From the NCBI GenBank assembly GCA_002163065.1, contig MAAG01000069.1, positions 1-39,785 on the forward strand: a DNA stretch of 39,785 bases. The letters are read 5' to 3'. The notes under the pieces are model-generated. The model had not been told where the DNA came from, searched no databases, and worked only from the letters and a program-made list of their open reading frames with translations. Origin of the DNA: Arcobacter sp. 31_11_sub10_T18. GTDB taxonomy: Bacteria > Campylobacterota > Campylobacteria > Campylobacterales > Arcobacteraceae. Positions 38,990 to 39,785 of the stretch are shown here, one piece after another. Each line of letters starts with the position of its first letter. The stretch's first letter is position 1. The translations under genes and the position numbers were made by a program.

Positions 38990-39785
38990 ATGAAATTTGT
39001 TAAAACCTTAATAATTATAAAAATTCTTTCTTTATCTGCATATAGTTCCCAGTTTGTAACAATTGGTACAGGTGGAGTTACTGGGACTTATTATCCAACT
39101 GGTTCAGCTGTTTGTAAACTTGTTAATAAGTATAGAGCCCAAACAAAAATAAGATGTTCTGTTGAATCTACAGGTGGTTCTGTTTATAATGTAAGTAATG
39201 TGCAAAATAAAGAATTTGATTTTGCAATTGCACAAAGTGATGTTTTATATCAAGCAGTTAATGGTACAGCATCTTTTAAAAATAAACCACTTAAAAAATT
39301 AAAATCTATTATGGCTATATATCCAGAACTGCTAACATTGGTGACCAGAAGAGACGCAAATATAAATACTTTAAAAGATGTTAAAAATAAAAGAATCAAT
39401 TTAGGGAACCCTGGCAGTGGAAATGAATCCACAGCATTGGCTTTGTTTAAAGAAAACCGAATCAAAAGATCAGATTTAAAACTGGCAGGTGTTTATGAAG
39501 CTACTGAAATGCCCGATGCCTTAAAAGAAAACAAACTTGATGGCTACTTTTACATGGTGGGGCATCCAACTGCCAATGTAAAAGAAGCTGCCAATGCAGT
39601 AGATGTAAAAATTGTACCTTTAACTGGTATAAAGATAAATAACCTTATTAAGAAGTATCCCTATTTTGCAAAGGCAAATATTCCAGGAGGAATGTATTTG
39701 GGTAATAAAAATGACATTCCTACTTTTGGAGTTAAAGCAGTTTTATTTAGTAGTTCAGATGTGAGTGAGAAAAAAGTTTATACCA
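38990..39785 (+). CDS. TAXI-family TRAP transporter solute-binding protein, truncated by window end
   Basis: Own translation: MKFVKTLIIIKILSLSAYSSQFVTIGTGGVTGTYYPTGSAVCKLVNKYR...IRCSVESTGGSVYNV...DFAIAQSDVLYQAV...; open to the window end; AGGAG upstream; not in the ORF track. Confidence 0.88.
   Translation, partial: MKFVKTLIIIKILSLSAYSSQFVTIGTGGVTGTYYPTGSAVCKLVNKYRAQTKIRCSVESTGGSVYNVSNVQNKEFDFAIAQSDVLYQAVNGTASFKNKPLKKLKSIMAIYPELLTLVTRRDANINTLKDVKNKRINLGNPGSGNESTALALFKENRIKRSDLKLAGVYEATEMPDALKENKLDGYFYMVGHPTANVKEAANAVDVKIVPLTGIKINNLIKKYPYFAKANIPGGMYLGNKNDIPTFGVKAVLFSSSDVSEKKVYT

Noticed and set aside
39250-39465. 71-aa minus-strand ORF at the window end
   Set aside because: Antisense to the open TAXI coding frame, which has clear family motifs.
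1-39785. Search for CRISPR arrays, tRNA/rRNA genes, transposases, att-like repeats and phage genes
   Set aside because: None seen by eye; short AT-rich tandem repeats in intergenic regions fit regulatory arrays, not CRISPR.

Overview
This 39.8 kb AT-rich window looks like chromosomal DNA from the Arcobacter group or a relative (Campylobacterota), judged from protein families and gene style; taxonomy is inferred. I see no rRNA, tRNA, CRISPR array, IS element or prophage. The main blocks are: (1) a six-gene thiol/redox island on the minus strand (DsbD, a signal-peptide-bearing DUF255 protein, a DsbC/G-like protein, a periplasmic thioredoxin, a TlpA-like protein, a rhodanese); (2) a Cache-GGDEF-EAL protein, Psd, a frameshifted SulP transporter, MltA and a dienelactone hydrolase; (3) hrcA-grpE-dnaK with a consensus sigma70 promoter and a CIRCE-like operator; (4) a signalling island with two more degenerate-GGDEF/EAL proteins (one with a pseudo-receiver), an orphan histidine kinase and a split PAS + soluble chemoreceptor pair; (5) an amino-acid island (XRE-cupin regulator/MFS, NDH-2-like oxidoreductase + alanine dehydrogenase, Cache chemoreceptor, LysE exporter, serine deaminase, Aap-type ABC transporter) ending in a truncated TAXI-type TRAP binding protein absent from the ORF track. 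The most interesting non-coding signals are two different 11-bp-phased repeat arrays, upstream of the aap operon and of the Cache chemoreceptor gene; in both the array ends 6 bp before a -10-like element. Other notable signals are a slippery A7 at the SulP frameshift, a D->E receiver domain, and a T9 tract at the predicted start of the lysE-like transcript.
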